A stretch of DNA of 64,000 nucleotides from CAZOOK01 sp964581385 (GTDB lineage Bacteria; Pseudomonadota; Gammaproteobacteria; Nevskiales; Nevskiaceae), in contig CAZOOK010000012.1 of NCBI GenBank assembly GCA_964581385.1, positions 1-64,000 on the forward strand, given 5' to 3'. Within the stretch, counting starts at the first letter, position 1; every line of letters starts with the position of its first letter. Positions 35,812 through 44,455 of this stretch are shown here, piece by piece. The notes below the pieces were generated by a model. It saw nothing but the letters and a program-made list of their open reading frames with translations. It was not told where the DNA came from and made no database searches. A program made the position numbers and the translations under genes.

Positions 35812-35919
35812 GGCGAGATATCGGGCACGGTAGGATGGAAAGAGACTGCGACGAGCCTTGATAGTTTAAGCCGTGCATACTTAACACGCAGGGGGGCGGG
35901 ATTAACCGGGATCAAATTG

Positions 35920-36510
35920 ATGATAAGGATGCGGGTTTTTCTTATTTCGATGCTGGCCATGCCACTTACTGCCGTGGCCGAGGGCAAGCAATACATCTCC
36001 GACGACATTACCTTGTCGGTGCGTGATCAGCCGAGCAATTCGGGTACTGTAATCGGTGCTGTGAAGAGCGGCGAGTCGGTGACCGTCCTGACCTCGCTGG
36101 GCGAGCAGAGCTTTGCGCGCGTGCGCACCGCGGGCGGACTCGAAGGCTGGATAACGGCGCGCTACCTCACCGATCATCCAGCGGCGAAGGACCAGCTTAC
36201 ACAGACGCAGCAGGCGCTCGATGCGACGCGTGCGCAGATTCAAAGCCTGCAACGTGAGTTGGGAAGCACCAAGCAGCAGCTGGCCGAGGTCCGGCCCGCG
36301 CAGGAGCTGGCGGCGGACAACAAAAGTTTGCGCAACCAGCTGGCTGAGAAAGAGGGCGCCGACGCCGCATTGCGGCACCGGTATGACGAGGAAGAATCGC
36401 ATCGCCGGACGCTTCTGGCCGGCGGCGGGCTGGTTGCCGCCGGTGTCGTCGCCGGCTTGCTGCTGCCCTGGCTGGGGCGCCGGCGCAAGCGCCGCTACGG
36501 CGATTTTTGA
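35920..36510 (+). CDS. SH3-domain membrane protein (YgiM/TIGR04211 type)
   Basis: The 196-residue protein has a signal peptide (VFLISMLAMPLTAVAEG) and a bacterial SH3 domain (about 27-90, ISDDITLSVRDQPSNSGTVIGAVKSGESV onward). A coiled coil follows (about 92-160, QSLQRELGSTKQQLAEV), and a C-terminal membrane helix with a basic tail (VAAGVVAGLLLPWLGRRRKRR). This is the architecture of E. coli YgiM, placing the SH3 domain in the periplasm on an inner-membrane anchor. YgiM function is unsettled. ATG at 35929 is an alternative start. Confidence 0.88.
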   Translation: MIRMRVFLISMLAMPLTAVAEGKQYISDDITLSVRDQPSNSGTVIGAVKSGESVTVLTSLGEQSFARVRTAGGLEGWITARYLTDHPAAKDQLTQTQQALDATRAQIQSLQRELGSTKQQLAEVRPAQELAADNKSLRNQLAEKEGADAALRHRYDEEESHRRTLLAGGGLVAAGVVAGLLLPWLGRRRKRRYGDF

Positions 36511-36533
36511 GCGCGGAATTCAGCACATAATCA

Positions 36534-36959
36534 ATGATCCGCGCTCGATATCTTGCGGGATTCTGCGGCCTCGTCGCCATCGTCGGTGTGCATGCGGACG
36601 CGCTGGTGACACTGACCGACACTGAACTGTTCAAGCGCGCACAGGCAGAAGTCGCTCAGATGCCACTTACGGAGCTTGATGCGCTCGACAGCGCCGTCGC
36701 GACCTGCGCTGCCGTCAGTCTCGGTCAACGGCAGCAGCACTTCGAGTGCGAGCGCGCAGTAAACCTTTACTGGGCACGTTACAGCCGTGACCGCGCGATC
36801 GACAGCTACATCGCCTCAATCGGCGGTCTCTTCGCCGGCTTTGACAACGCGATGAATCCGACGCCGCCGATGATGAACGTATACCGCCACGCCACGATCG
36901 ATCTCGTCACGCTGACAAGATCGATCAATGCGCGCTACCGGCAGATCGAACGGCGCTAA
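36534..36959 (+). CDS. Hypothetical exported protein
   Basis: The 141-residue protein has a signal peptide (about residues 1-22, GFCGLVAIVGVHADA). The mature part is mostly helical and contains two cysteines, TCAAVSL and FECERA, that could pair. I recognise no domain. It follows the SH3 protein by 23 nt and may share its transcript. It overlaps the 3' end of the convergent DUF1993 gene by 4 nt. Confidence 0.65.
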   Translation: MIRARYLAGFCGLVAIVGVHADALVTLTDTELFKRAQAEVAQMPLTELDALDSAVATCAAVSLGQRQQHFECERAVNLYWARYSRDRAIDSYIASIGGLFAGFDNAMNPTPPMMNVYRHATIDLVTLTRSINARYRQIERR

Positions 36960-37462
36960 ACGCTGCCGAGGAAGTCCATCTTGCCCAGCTCGACCCCGTT
37001 GTGGCGCAGGATGTTGTAGGCGGTGGTGGCATGGAAATAGAGGTTCGGCAGCACGAAGTGCAGCAGAAAGTTCTGGCCGGTGAAGTTCATCGGACCGCGC
37101 GGTGTCGGCAGCACGATCGGGCGTTCCTCGGAGCCGTCGATCTGTCCGGCCTTGAACGACTTCAGATATTCGATCGTCTTGTCGAGGCGCGCGATGAGTT
37201 CCGGAAACGTTGTCTCCGTATCCTCGTATTTCGGCGGTTCGAGGCCGGCGAGACGCGCTGCGCCACCCTTGGTCCCATCGCTCGCGATCTGCACCTGACG
37301 CGCCAGCGCGAACATGTCCGGATACAAGCGGCTGGCAACGAGAACGCTCGGGTCGAATTTGCGCGCTTCGGCGTGCGCCGCGCCTTTTTGCAAAATGCTG
37401 CGCAGGTTGCCGAGAATGCGGATGAATACCGGTACTGAGGCCTGATACATGGAAAGAGACAT
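36956..37462 (-). CDS. DUF1993 family protein
   Basis: The 168-residue protein begins MSLSMYQASVPVFIRILGNL and continues with PDMFALARQVQIASDGTKGGAARLAGL and NFLLHFVLPNLYFHATTAYNILRHNGVELG, the usual DUF1993 pattern. The fold resembles the DinB/YfiT four-helix bundle, with His residues (His139, His147 or nearby, His156) that may bind a metal. The function is unknown. The ATG at 37462 has GGAG 6 nt upstream; ATG at 37474 is the alternative. Confidence 0.88.
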   Translation of the reverse strand: MSLSMYQASVPVFIRILGNLRSILQKGAAHAEARKFDPSVLVASRLYPDMFALARQVQIASDGTKGGAARLAGLEPPKYEDTETTFPELIARLDKTIEYLKSFKAGQIDGSEERPIVLPTPRGPMNFTGQNFLLHFVLPNLYFHATTAYNILRHNGVELGKMDFLGSV

Positions 37463-37577
37463 GAGCTTCTCCATTGCTGAGTTTTGCGGAAACGACCATT
37501 CTAACCAGCGCGGATGACTTGCGCGCGATGTCCGCACCGCCGCCGCGTCCGCTCCATGCCGATTCACACTGAGAGCT

Positions 37578-37778
37578 ATGTCCCAAGAACGCATCATTGA
37601 GCTGGAAACGCGTATCGCATACCAGGAGCACGTCCTGGAAACGCTCGGCGCGGAAATGACCCGACAGCAAAAACGCATCGAACACCTCGAAGCGACGGTG
37701 CGGCATCTGCTCGATCGTTCCGCGCAATCGGATACCTTCCGTGGGACGCCGGCCGACGAGCGGCCGCCGCACTATTGA
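37578..37778 (+). CDS. slyX: SlyX family protein
   Basis: The 66-residue protein is a coiled coil, RIIELETRIAYQEHVLETLGAEMTRQQKRIEHLE in essence, followed by a short disordered tail ending PPHY, the usual SlyX C-terminus. The biochemical role is unknown. It lies 25 nt upstream of the phosphoesterase gene on the same strand. Confidence 0.95.
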   Translation: MSQERIIELETRIAYQEHVLETLGAEMTRQQKRIEHLEATVRHLLDRSAQSDTFRGTPADERPPHY

Positions 37779-37803
37779 GCCCGAAGCCACAGCCGCCTTG
37801 ACT

Positions 37804-38277
37804 ATGGATTCCGCTGTAATCCGCATCGGCCTCATTGCCGACACGCACGGGTTGCTGCGCGTCGAGGCTGTGGCCGCTTTGCGGGGATGCACGGTGATCG
37901 TTCACGCCGGAGATATCGGCAAACCGGAGGTTTTGACAAAACTCGCGCGGGTCGCGCCGGTCACCGCCGTGCGCGGCAACAACGATCATGGAGATTGGGC
38001 GAATCACCTCCCGGACTACGCCGATCTGCGCGTCGGCGCGCTGCGTTTACACATCCTGCACGATCTCGCGGAGTTGCACTCCGACCGGACGACGGACGCC
38101 GCTGCGGTCATCTCGGGCCATTCTCACCGTCCTCACGTCGAAACGCGTAATGGCGTGCTATACGTCAATCCCGGCAGCGCCGGTCCACGCCGCTTCCGTC
38201 TACCGGTTTCGGTTGCCCTGCTTGACGTCGGTGCGAACGGCGGAATCGGCGCGCACGTCGTCGAGCTGCGGGTGTGA
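37804..38277 (+). CDS. Metallophosphoesterase (YfcE/MJ0936 type)
   Basis: The 157-residue protein has the calcineurin-like motifs: IADTHG (Asp and His), HAGDIG (Asp), VRGNNDH (Asn, Asp, His), SGHSHRPH (His ligands) and NPGSAGPRR near the C-terminus. This is the short YfcE/MJ0936-like group of dinuclear-metal phosphodiesterases. The ATG at 37804 gives a normal N-terminus; the frame open to 37741 overlaps slyX. The natural substrate is not known. Confidence 0.92.
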   Translation: MDSAVIRIGLIADTHGLLRVEAVAALRGCTVIVHAGDIGKPEVLTKLARVAPVTAVRGNNDHGDWANHLPDYADLRVGALRLHILHDLAELHSDRTTDAAAVISGHSHRPHVETRNGVLYVNPGSAGPRRFRLPVSVALLDVGANGGIGAHVVELRV

Positions 38278-38504
38278 GCGCGCATTCCCAAGCTCCCGAA
38301 ATGGCTGAGCGGTCAAGGAAGTGGCTGATCGATCTCGACTTTCTCGGCAACGGCATGGCTGGCCCCGGCCAGCAACACAGTACGTGTCCGTGTTCAGGGT
38401 TGATCTCATGTCGGGGTGCCGTGAGCGCCGGTGTGATGGATTATGTCTAGAGGCATCAACGCCCGGCGCTGGATAGAATGACTCAGTAATCGGAGAGTTT
38501 CCGC

Positions 38505-38798
38505 ATGAATGAAGCTAATTCTGGCGCGAGCCAATGGCCTGTCGGCATCCACCTGCGCTTTAAGCTCGATGCAGTCATGCAACCACAATACGAGCCACTG
38601 CGTGGGACGCCAGTATTGGTGCTCAGCCGGCCGCGTCTGACCGAGATTCCGGAAGGGCAGAGCACATCCAGCGTGCGGCAGGATGTTTTTTCCTACGCGC
38701 TGGGGCGCATGGGCGCGGCGTTGCCGTCGCAGCTTGAGCCGATTCCCGACCACCGACGGACTCCGGAACGGCGCTCCGATCAGCGGATCGAAGAATAA
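38505..38798 (+). CDS. Hypothetical protein, 97 residues
   Basis: The product has a GGAGAG ribosome site before the ATG. It shows an ordered centre (GIHLRFKLDAVMQPQYEPLRGTPVLVLSRPRL) and a charged, probably disordered C-terminus. I recognise no family. Codon use resembles its neighbours, so it is probably a real gene. The 227 nt upstream contain a short GCTGGCC/GGCCAGC hairpin at 38358-38373 and nothing else that I recognise. Confidence 0.55.
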   Translation: MNEANSGASQWPVGIHLRFKLDAVMQPQYEPLRGTPVLVLSRPRLTEIPEGQSTSSVRQDVFSYALGRMGAALPSQLEPIPDHRRTPERRSDQRIEE

Positions 38799-38854
38799 CC
38801 TTCACTAGGGCGGCGTTGCGCCGCTCGATGATCAGCGGCAAATCGCAACGCGAA

Positions 38855-39514
38855 TCAGCGCTTTCTCACCAACATCACGCCATCGCCGACGGTTAGCAGC
38901 ACACGATCGACACGTTCATCGTCGCGGATCTTGAGGTTCAGCGCACGCAGCGCGAGCGTATCCTCATCGCGCGCGCTTTCATCGACGACTGCGCCATTCC
39001 ACAGCATGTTATCGAGTGCGATCAGTCCACCCGTGCGCAGCAGCTGCAGACAGGATTCGTAATAACTGTCGTAGCCAGACTTGTCAGCGTCGATGAAGGC
39101 GAAGTCGAAAGTTCCAGCTTGCCCATCGCGCAGCAGATTCGTGAGTGTCGTCGCGGCCGGTCCCAATCGTAGATCGATGCGATCCGCAACGCCGGCATCG
39201 GCCCAATAGCGGCGGCCGATCGAAGTCCACTCTTCGCTAAGGTCGCAGCAGATCAGACGCCCATCCGGCGGCAATGCTGCCGCGACCGCCAGCGCGCTGT
39301 AGCCAGTGAATGTGCCGATCTCCAGCGCGCGGCGCGCACCAACCGTTTTCGCTAGCAGGGCGAGGAAGGCGCCCTGGTCGGGACCAATCTGCATGCCGGC
39401 GTTTCTCATCTTCGCGGTTTCCGCGCGCAGGCCTCGCTGCGGTGGCGTTTCGTGCACGAGGACCTCGCTGACGTAGCGCTCGATATCGTCCGGCAGCAAT
39501 GTTCGTTTTGGCAT
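38855..39514 (-). CDS. SAM-dependent O-methyltransferase family 3 (catechol-O-MT-like)
   Basis: The 219-residue protein has the SAM-binding motif ALEIGTFTGYSALAVA, motif II LICCDLSEEW and a metal-site FAFIDADKSGYDSYYESC plus IALDNMLWNGAVVD. This is the cation-dependent O-methyltransferase family 3 (CCoAOMT/COMT-like). Bacterial members methylate catechols or vicinal hydroxyl groups. It is the third gene after an SDR and a PTPS-type enzyme, 29 nt behind the latter, which suggests a shared substrate class, perhaps a pterin; that is inference. Confidence 0.9.
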   Translation of the reverse strand: MPKRTLLPDDIERYVSEVLVHETPPQRGLRAETAKMRNAGMQIGPDQGAFLALLAKTVGARRALEIGTFTGYSALAVAAALPPDGRLICCDLSEEWTSIGRRYWADAGVADRIDLRLGPAATTLTNLLRDGQAGTFDFAFIDADKSGYDSYYESCLQLLRTGGLIALDNMLWNGAVVDESARDEDTLALRALNLKIRDDERVDRVLLTVGDGVMLVRKR

Positions 39515-39543
39515 ATCGAATCTCCTCAGGCGCGCTCCGCCAG

Positions 39544-39975
39544 CTATTCCAATTCACCGCGATAGCGAACGATGTTCTGCGCTGTTTCTTCGATACGCAC
39601 TTCGTCCAATAGCTCGCCAAAGCGATTGTGCAGCACGCCCCAGAACACCAGCGCGACGTTCTCTGCAGTTGGATTGATGCCACGGAACATTTCGACATCG
39701 TGGTTCAAGTGATAATGATCGACCTTGGTGATGATTTCGCTGCGGATAAAATTCTTGAGGCCGGTCAGATTCACAACCATGCCGGTGTCTGGATCGACCC
39801 CTCCGCGCAGCGTGACCTGCATCCAGTAATTGTGGCCGTGTCCATTTGCGCGTGCGCAGGGACCGTACAGACGCTCGTTCTCCTCCTTCGAAAATGCAGG
39901 ATTCCACAGGCGGTGCGAGGCGCAAAACGATTCGCGTCGACTCAGATAAGTGATGGGTAGCTTAGGGCGTGTCAT
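39544..39975 (-). CDS. 6-pyruvoyl-tetrahydropterin synthase family enzyme (C-x5-HGH type)
   Basis: The 143-residue COG0720 protein has zinc ligands His21, His46 and His48, catalytic Cys40 in GPCARANGHGHNY, the histidine segment DHYHLNHD and Glu106 in PTAEN. Spacing Cys-x5-His-Gly-His matches PTPS proteins of tetrahydropterin synthesis, whereas queuosine QueD has Cys-x3-HGH. It converts 7,8-dihydroneopterin triphosphate to 6-pyruvoyl-tetrahydropterin in that family. It is preceded by an SDR overlapping by 14 nt, a plausible sepiapterin-reductase partner. No queC, queE or folE is in the window. QueD activity is not excluded. Confidence 0.88.
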   Translation of the reverse strand: MTRPKLPITYLSRRESFCASHRLWNPAFSKEENERLYGPCARANGHGHNYWMQVTLRGGVDPDTGMVVNLTGLKNFIRSEIITKVDHYHLNHDVEMFRGINPTAENVALVFWGVLHNRFGELLDEVRIEETAQNIVRYRGELE

Positions 39976-40675
39976 TGCAGAACACCTCCAGCGTAGTACC
40001 CGTCGTCGCGCCGGATTGCGCGCGGTCGAGAAGGAAGGCGATGGAAGGTGCGACCTTGTCCGGCGTTACGCCGCCGTGCAGTCCGAACTGTGCGTTCATC
40101 TCCGTCTTCATGTAGCCGGGAGCGACGCAATTCACGCGGATGTTGTATTCGCGTCCATCGAACGCGAGTGCCTCGGTCATGCCAATCACGGCGTGCTTGC
40201 TGGGCGCGTAGGCACTCTTGCCCGCGGCGATCTGTAGGCCGCGCATGCCGGCCAGCGATGACACCAGCACGATATCGCCGCGGCCGCGCGAAATCATGCC
40301 GCGGAATGCTTCCTGGCAGATCGTCCAGATGCCGCGCACATTGACTGCCATCACGTGGTCAAATTCCTCAATCGAGGTTTCCATGAATGGCTTGATCAGC
40401 AACTGTGCAGCGCTGCACACCACGCCGTCGGGCGGTGTGCTGCCGAAACCGGCGAATAGACTGCGAATGGCACCGATATCGCCGACATCGCAGGCGACCG
40501 AACGTGCCTGGGCGCCAGCCGCGGTGAGCGCGGTTTCGACCTCTCGCAGCTTGTTAATGCGGCGCCCGACCAGCGTCAGCCGATGGCCTTGTGCGGCCAG
40601 CAGCCGCGCCGTGGCTTCGCCGAGGCCGGAACCGGCGCCGGTAACAAGAATGTGGCGTTTTTCTGAAGCGGGCAT
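39962..40675 (-). CDS. Short-chain dehydrogenase/reductase, sepiapterin-reductase candidate
   Basis: The 237-residue classical SDR has cofactor motif TGAGSGLG (12-19), catalytic Ser139/140 in LVSSLAG and Y156-x3-K160 in SAYAPSKH. LTLVGRRINKL after the second strand favours NADP(H). The usual NNAG is changed to CSAA (88-91). It overlaps the PTPS-type gene by 14 nt, the arrangement expected for a two-step pterin reductase pathway, but SDR specificity cannot be read from sequence. The promoter should lie in the 124-nt divergent gap to the PhzF gene. Confidence 0.88.
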   Translation of the reverse strand: MPASEKRHILVTGAGSGLGEATARLLAAQGHRLTLVGRRINKLREVETALTAAGAQARSVACDVGDIGAIRSLFAGFGSTPPDGVVCSAAQLLIKPFMETSIEEFDHVMAVNVRGIWTICQEAFRGMISRGRGDIVLVSSLAGMRGLQIAAGKSAYAPSKHAVIGMTEALAFDGREYNIRVNCVAPGYMKTEMNAQFGLHGGVTPDKVAPSIAFLLDRAQSGATTGTTLEVFCNDTP

Positions 40676-40799
40676 GGTGGGTAATAAACCGGGATGGATC
40701 GATGCGATGCAGCGTAGCCCGACTGGGGCTGCTGTTCCAGTGTGCTTATTATCGACACTATTGTGAAGCGCGGCTTCCTCGCAGCGGACGGGATATGAC

Positions 40800-41678
40800 A
40801 TGACCAGTACCCATCTTGAATTCCGGCAGATCGATGTTTTTTCCGATACCCCTTTTCTCGGCAACCCAGTCGCAGTTGTTCTCGGCGCCGACGGGCTGGA
40901 TACGGCGCGGATGCAACGCATTGCGACCTGGACGAATCTCTCGGAAACAACTTTTGTGCTGAAACCGACGGTACCGGCAGCGGACTATCGTCTGCGTATC
41001 TTCGATCCGCATGTCGAGCTGCCATTCGCCGGACATCCAACGCTCGGTTCCGCACGGGCTTTTCTCGACATGGGCGGACGCGAGCGGAATCCCGGCCACC
41101 TTGTGCAGGAATGCGCGCGCGGACTGGTCACGGTGCGCATCGACGCCGCAGCTCCGGAACGGCTGTTCCTGCGTCTGCCGGAAGTGCAGGTGCAGGAAAT
41201 CGACGGCGACATCATGCGGTTGCTGCCGCAAGCGATCGGCTCGACGCCATTGCCCAATGCGATCGCTATTGACGTCGGTCCGCAATGGCTTGTCGCGCGA
41301 TTGGATTCAGCGGCGACCGTGCGCTCGCTGATGCCTGATATGCACCGTATCACCGCGCTGTCGAAGACCTTGGGAATCACCGGCATCACCGTATTTGGAA
41401 CGGATCGCGAACAAACTGAAGTTCGTTCCTTTGCTCCTGCTCACGGTGTTTCCGAGGATCCAGTCTGCGGCAGTGGCAATGGCGCGGTGGCGGTGTATCG
41501 CAGGCGCGAGGGCCAGCTCGCCGGCTACATCGCTGATCAGGGTTGCTGTATCGGCCGCGCGGGTCGCATCTTTGTCGAATACGGCGAAGATGAAGCTGTG
41601 TGGATCGGCGGCGAGACGCGCGTTTGTATCAGCGGAGCTATCACCTTGGCGGCAACCCACTCTGGACCGCAACGATGA
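40800..41678 (+). CDS. PhzF-family isomerase/epimerase
   Basis: The 292-residue protein has two related halves of the diaminopimelate epimerase fold. It shows FRQIDVFSDTPFLGNPVAVV, catalytic Glu49 in WTNLSETTFV, LPFAGHPTLGSA and C-terminal EDPVCGSGNGAVA. PhzF isomerises a dihydro-anthranilate in phenazine synthesis, but no other phz genes occur here, so the function is unassigned, as for most members of this family. Divergent from the SDR gene. Confidence 0.92.
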   Translation: MTSTHLEFRQIDVFSDTPFLGNPVAVVLGADGLDTARMQRIATWTNLSETTFVLKPTVPAADYRLRIFDPHVELPFAGHPTLGSARAFLDMGGRERNPGHLVQECARGLVTVRIDAAAPERLFLRLPEVQVQEIDGDIMRLLPQAIGSTPLPNAIAIDVGPQWLVARLDSAATVRSLMPDMHRITALSKTLGITGITVFGTDREQTEVRSFAPAHGVSEDPVCGSGNGAVAVYRRREGQLAGYIADQGCCIGRAGRIFVEYGEDEAVWIGGETRVCISGAITLAATHSGPQR

Positions 41679-41724
41679 GTGGTGCGGACCAGAATCCGCG
41701 TTCACGTCAGATCGCAGGGCTTGT

Positions 41725-42969
41725 ATGAGCGCTATCTCCGCTACTCCGCGTCGCGCCGCCTTTGTCTTCGTATTCGTCACTGTCGTGCTCGACATGCTGG
41801 CGTTCGGCATTGTCATCCCGGTATTGCCGCGTCTTGTTGAGCAATTTCTCGGTGGCGATGCTGTGCGCGGCGCGCGTGTATACGGCTTGTTCGGAACGGC
41901 CTGGGCAGCGATGCAATTTGTCTTCTCGCCGTTGCAAGGGGTTCTCTCAGATCGTTTCGGCCGGCGGCCGGTGATTCTCATTTCCTGTTTTGGCCTAGGC
42001 CTGGATTACCTCCTGATGGCACTTGCGCCGACGCTCGGCTGGCTGCTGCTGGGACGTGTGATTTCCGGTGCCGCTTCGGCCAGTGTCACTACTGCCGGCG
42101 CTTATATCGCGGATGTGACGCCGCCGGAGAAGCGTGCCGCGACATTCGGCCTCCTCGGCACCGCATTTGGTATCGGCTTCGTGCTTGGTCCGGCGCTCGG
42201 CGGCGTACTCGGACAGATCAGCCCGCGGTTGCCGTTCTGGTTCGCCGGAGGACTGGCGCTTACCAATGCGCTCTACGGACTGTTTGTGCTGCCTGAATCA
42301 TTGCCGTCCGACCGGCGCGCCACGTTCTCGTGGAAGCGTGCCAATCCGGTCGGCTCGCTGCGTTTGCTGCGATCGCATCCGGAACTGTTCGGCCTCGCCG
42401 GCATAAATCTGCTGTTCCAACTCGCGCACTACGTGCTGCCCAGTACCTTCGTGCTATACGCGAGCTACCGCTACGGATGGGATACCAATGCAGTTGGCTT
42501 GTCGTTGGCACTCGTCGGTATCTGCAATATCGTCGTGCAAGGTGGATTGGTTCGTCCCATCGTCCGTCGCATCGGCGAGCGCCGCGCGCTGCTGACGGGA
42601 CTGTTGTTCGGCACCATCGGATTTGCCGGCTTCGGCTTGGCACGGACTGGTGTCGAAATGATGTTGGTGATCCCGATTTTCGCGTTCATGGGTCTGTTCG
42701 GCCCGGGTTTGCAGGCGCTGATGACAGCGCGCGTGTTGCCGACCGAGCAGGGACTACTGCAGGGCACCAACATGAGCTTGGCGGGTATCGCCGGACTTAT
42801 TGCGCCGGGGATATTCACTCAGATCTTCGCGGCGTGCATCGAACCACATCAAGGTTGGGAGCTGCCGGGTGCTCCATTTCTGCTCGCCGCGATGCTGACC
42901 CTGTTTGGCCTGCTGCTGGCGGCGCAGGTCACACGTGGCACGGTGACGGGAGCAGTACGGAATCTATGA
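41725..42969 (+). CDS. MFS transporter of the TCR/Tet efflux type
   Basis: The 414-residue protein has 12 predicted membrane segments and the MFS loop motif GVLSDRFGRRPVIL between helices 2 and 3, plus GPALGGVLG after helix 5. This fits the TetA/TCR-like drug efflux group; no resistance can be inferred. The ATG at 41725 gives the family N-terminus, and the frame open to 41395 lies over the PhzF gene. It starts 46 nt after PhzF and may be on the same transcript. Confidence 0.9.
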   Translation: MSAISATPRRAAFVFVFVTVVLDMLAFGIVIPVLPRLVEQFLGGDAVRGARVYGLFGTAWAAMQFVFSPLQGVLSDRFGRRPVILISCFGLGLDYLLMALAPTLGWLLLGRVISGAASASVTTAGAYIADVTPPEKRAATFGLLGTAFGIGFVLGPALGGVLGQISPRLPFWFAGGLALTNALYGLFVLPESLPSDRRATFSWKRANPVGSLRLLRSHPELFGLAGINLLFQLAHYVLPSTFVLYASYRYGWDTNAVGLSLALVGICNIVVQGGLVRPIVRRIGERRALLTGLLFGTIGFAGFGLARTGVEMMLVIPIFAFMGLFGPGLQALMTARVLPTEQGLLQGTNMSLAGIAGLIAPGIFTQIFAACIEPHQGWELPGAPFLLAAMLTLFGLLLAAQVTRGTVTGAVRNL

Positions 42970-43058
42970 CAGAAGACCCCCGCGTAGCCCAGTAGGGAAC
43001 TTAACGACGAAAAATCGGTCATCTTTCAAGCAGGGGGATTTCTCAGGAGGAGAATTCC

Positions 43059-43271
43059 ATGATTGCGATTGAATTGGTTTCACCCGACGGATCGGTTGTC
43101 GAGAAAAAGTTGTATCCAACCCAGGAACGGCTTACTGCTACGCGGTGGATGGACGATTTCCTGGATGCGCACTTGGGTCTCGTCGCGATGTGGGCTGAAG
43201 ACGAGAACGAAGATGCCAGCGAGGAGGTGTCGACCCTGGAGTCGCATGCACACGACGCACACACCGCTTAG
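43059..43271 (+). CDS. Hypothetical small acidic protein, 70 residues
   Basis: A strong AGGAGGAG ribosome site lies 6 nt before the ATG. The product begins MIAIELVSPDGSVVEKKLYP, then has a helix WMDDFLDAHLGLVAMWAEDENED and an acidic, His-containing tail ending HAHDAHTA. I recognise no family. The ribosome site and clean frame support a real gene. Confidence 0.6.
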   Translation: MIAIELVSPDGSVVEKKLYPTQERLTATRWMDDFLDAHLGLVAMWAEDENEDASEEVSTLESHAHDAHTA

Positions 43272-43338
43272 ACAGACTGGTATCACGAGTAGCGGTATTC
43301 GATGAAGCCGCTGTTTTACGTGGACGGATGAACTGAAT

Positions 43339-44373
43339 TTAATCCGTCCGCCCGGCCAGAATCGTCTCGACTGTTCCGGATTGGTAGAACGCGCGGAGGC
43401 GGCGGCGAATCAGGGGCTCCAGCATTTTCTTTTTTTTCAATGTGCCAATCAGATGCGGCGCGTAGCGCGTCGCTTCCGCAAGCACGATTTCGCGCGTAAT
43501 ACCAAAATCATCGAGCAGCGTCGTCAGTGGTTCGGCTTCATAGGTGTCGAAGAAGCGATCGATCGCGGCTTCGATCAGTGCACGGAAATAGCGGGTCTGG
43601 CGCAGATGCAGCCAGCTTGCGTAGCCGACACTAGAGAGAGCGTCCACGTCCGCAGTGCTGACATCCTCGCGGAATTCTCCGATCCTGATCTTCCGGGCGC
43701 GTCGCCAAGCATCATGTGCGCTGTCGCGGAACATTGCCAGCGCTTCGTCGTCAAGAAGAAAATCCACGCTGCTGCTGGCGGACGCTTCAATCGCGCGCGC
43801 GATGTATTTCTTGAGCCCTTCCTCAATCGACGCTTCCAAATCAGGCGTGGCCTTGCTCAGCATCGCGCGACCTAGTTTCATCATCGATTGCGCACCGGGA
43901 ATATTGCGCGTAACCACGTTTTGCGCGAGATAGCCCGTGATGCCGCCGTATAGCAGATCGGAAGCAAACGCTGTGTAGAGCGGACTCGATATGATTTCGC
44001 GCACCAGCTTTTCGCGCAGGGGCTTCATCGCCAGCGCCTGTTCGAGTGCGCGCTCGAACAAATCATCCTTGAGCAGATCACCGGGCGCAGTCTTGTCATG
44101 AATTTCGTGCGCGTGCAACGCACGTGCGATATCGACGACGACATTGCCGGTGCGATTCCCGAGCTCAAGATCAATCACGCACGCGCGTATGGTGCCTTTG
44201 ATCGTCGCCCGTGTGACGAGATCGCCCAAACGCAGCTTGCGCAGGTTGATCAGGGCTTCATCGATTTCTTCCTCGATGATTCCCTTCAGTGAAGCACCAC
44301 CCACCTCGTCAGTGATGAATTGGACATGCGCGTTGAGCAAGGCTTCCGCCGCTGTCGGTTTTTTGCCGGCCAT
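43339..44373 (-). CDS. Conserved hypothetical protein, all-helical, 344 residues
   Basis: The protein begins MAGKKPTAAEALLNAH and is almost entirely helical. Segments include FITDEVGGASLKGIIEEEIDEALINLRKLRLGDLV in part, LREKLVREIISSPLYTAFASDLLYGG and PDLEASIEEGLKKYIARAIEASASSS. No signal peptide, membrane helix or catalytic motif is visible. I do not recognise a named domain. A weak stem (43322-43349) spans its stop codon. The ATG at 44373 is used; an in-frame TTG precedes it by one codon. Confidence 0.75.
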   Translation of the reverse strand: MAGKKPTAAEALLNAHVQFITDEVGGASLKGIIEEEIDEALINLRKLRLGDLVTRATIKGTIRACVIDLELGNRTGNVVVDIARALHAHEIHDKTAPGDLLKDDLFERALEQALAMKPLREKLVREIISSPLYTAFASDLLYGGITGYLAQNVVTRNIPGAQSMMKLGRAMLSKATPDLEASIEEGLKKYIARAIEASASSSVDFLLDDEALAMFRDSAHDAWRRARKIRIGEFREDVSTADVDALSSVGYASWLHLRQTRYFRALIEAAIDRFFDTYEAEPLTTLLDDFGITREIVLAEATRYAPHLIGTLKKKKMLEPLIRRRLRAFYQSGTVETILAGRTD

Positions 44374-44385
44374 CAATGTTCCTGG

Positions 44386-44446
44386 TTAGGGTGTGTCGCC
44401 AAATACTTTGATCGCAGCGATTAAGGTATTTGACGAGATGCTCTAG
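44386..44446. repeat. Degenerate copy 2 of the palindromic repeat family
   Basis: The inner arms AAATACTTTGATC and GATTAAGGTATTT are 11/13 complementary around a GCAGC centre. The right flank GCTCTAG matches the end of the perfect hairpin at 11236-11298, and the left flank TTAGGGTGTGTCGCC pairs imperfectly with it. It lies between the 344-residue gene and msrA. Confidence 0.6.
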
Positions 44447-44455
44447 AGCTTCCGC

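Noticed and set aside
36816..37892. 358-residue minus-strand frame
   Set aside because: It covers slyX and DUF1993 in a different frame and consists of shadow sequence.
38358..38373. Hairpin GCTGGCC/GGCCAGC as a terminator
   Set aside because: It has no T-run and is 80 nt after the phosphoesterase stop, so termination is not supported.
43322..43349. GGACGGAT/ATCCGTCC stem as a bidirectional terminator
   Set aside because: It includes the stop codon of the minus-strand gene, has a 12-nt loop and no T-run on either side.
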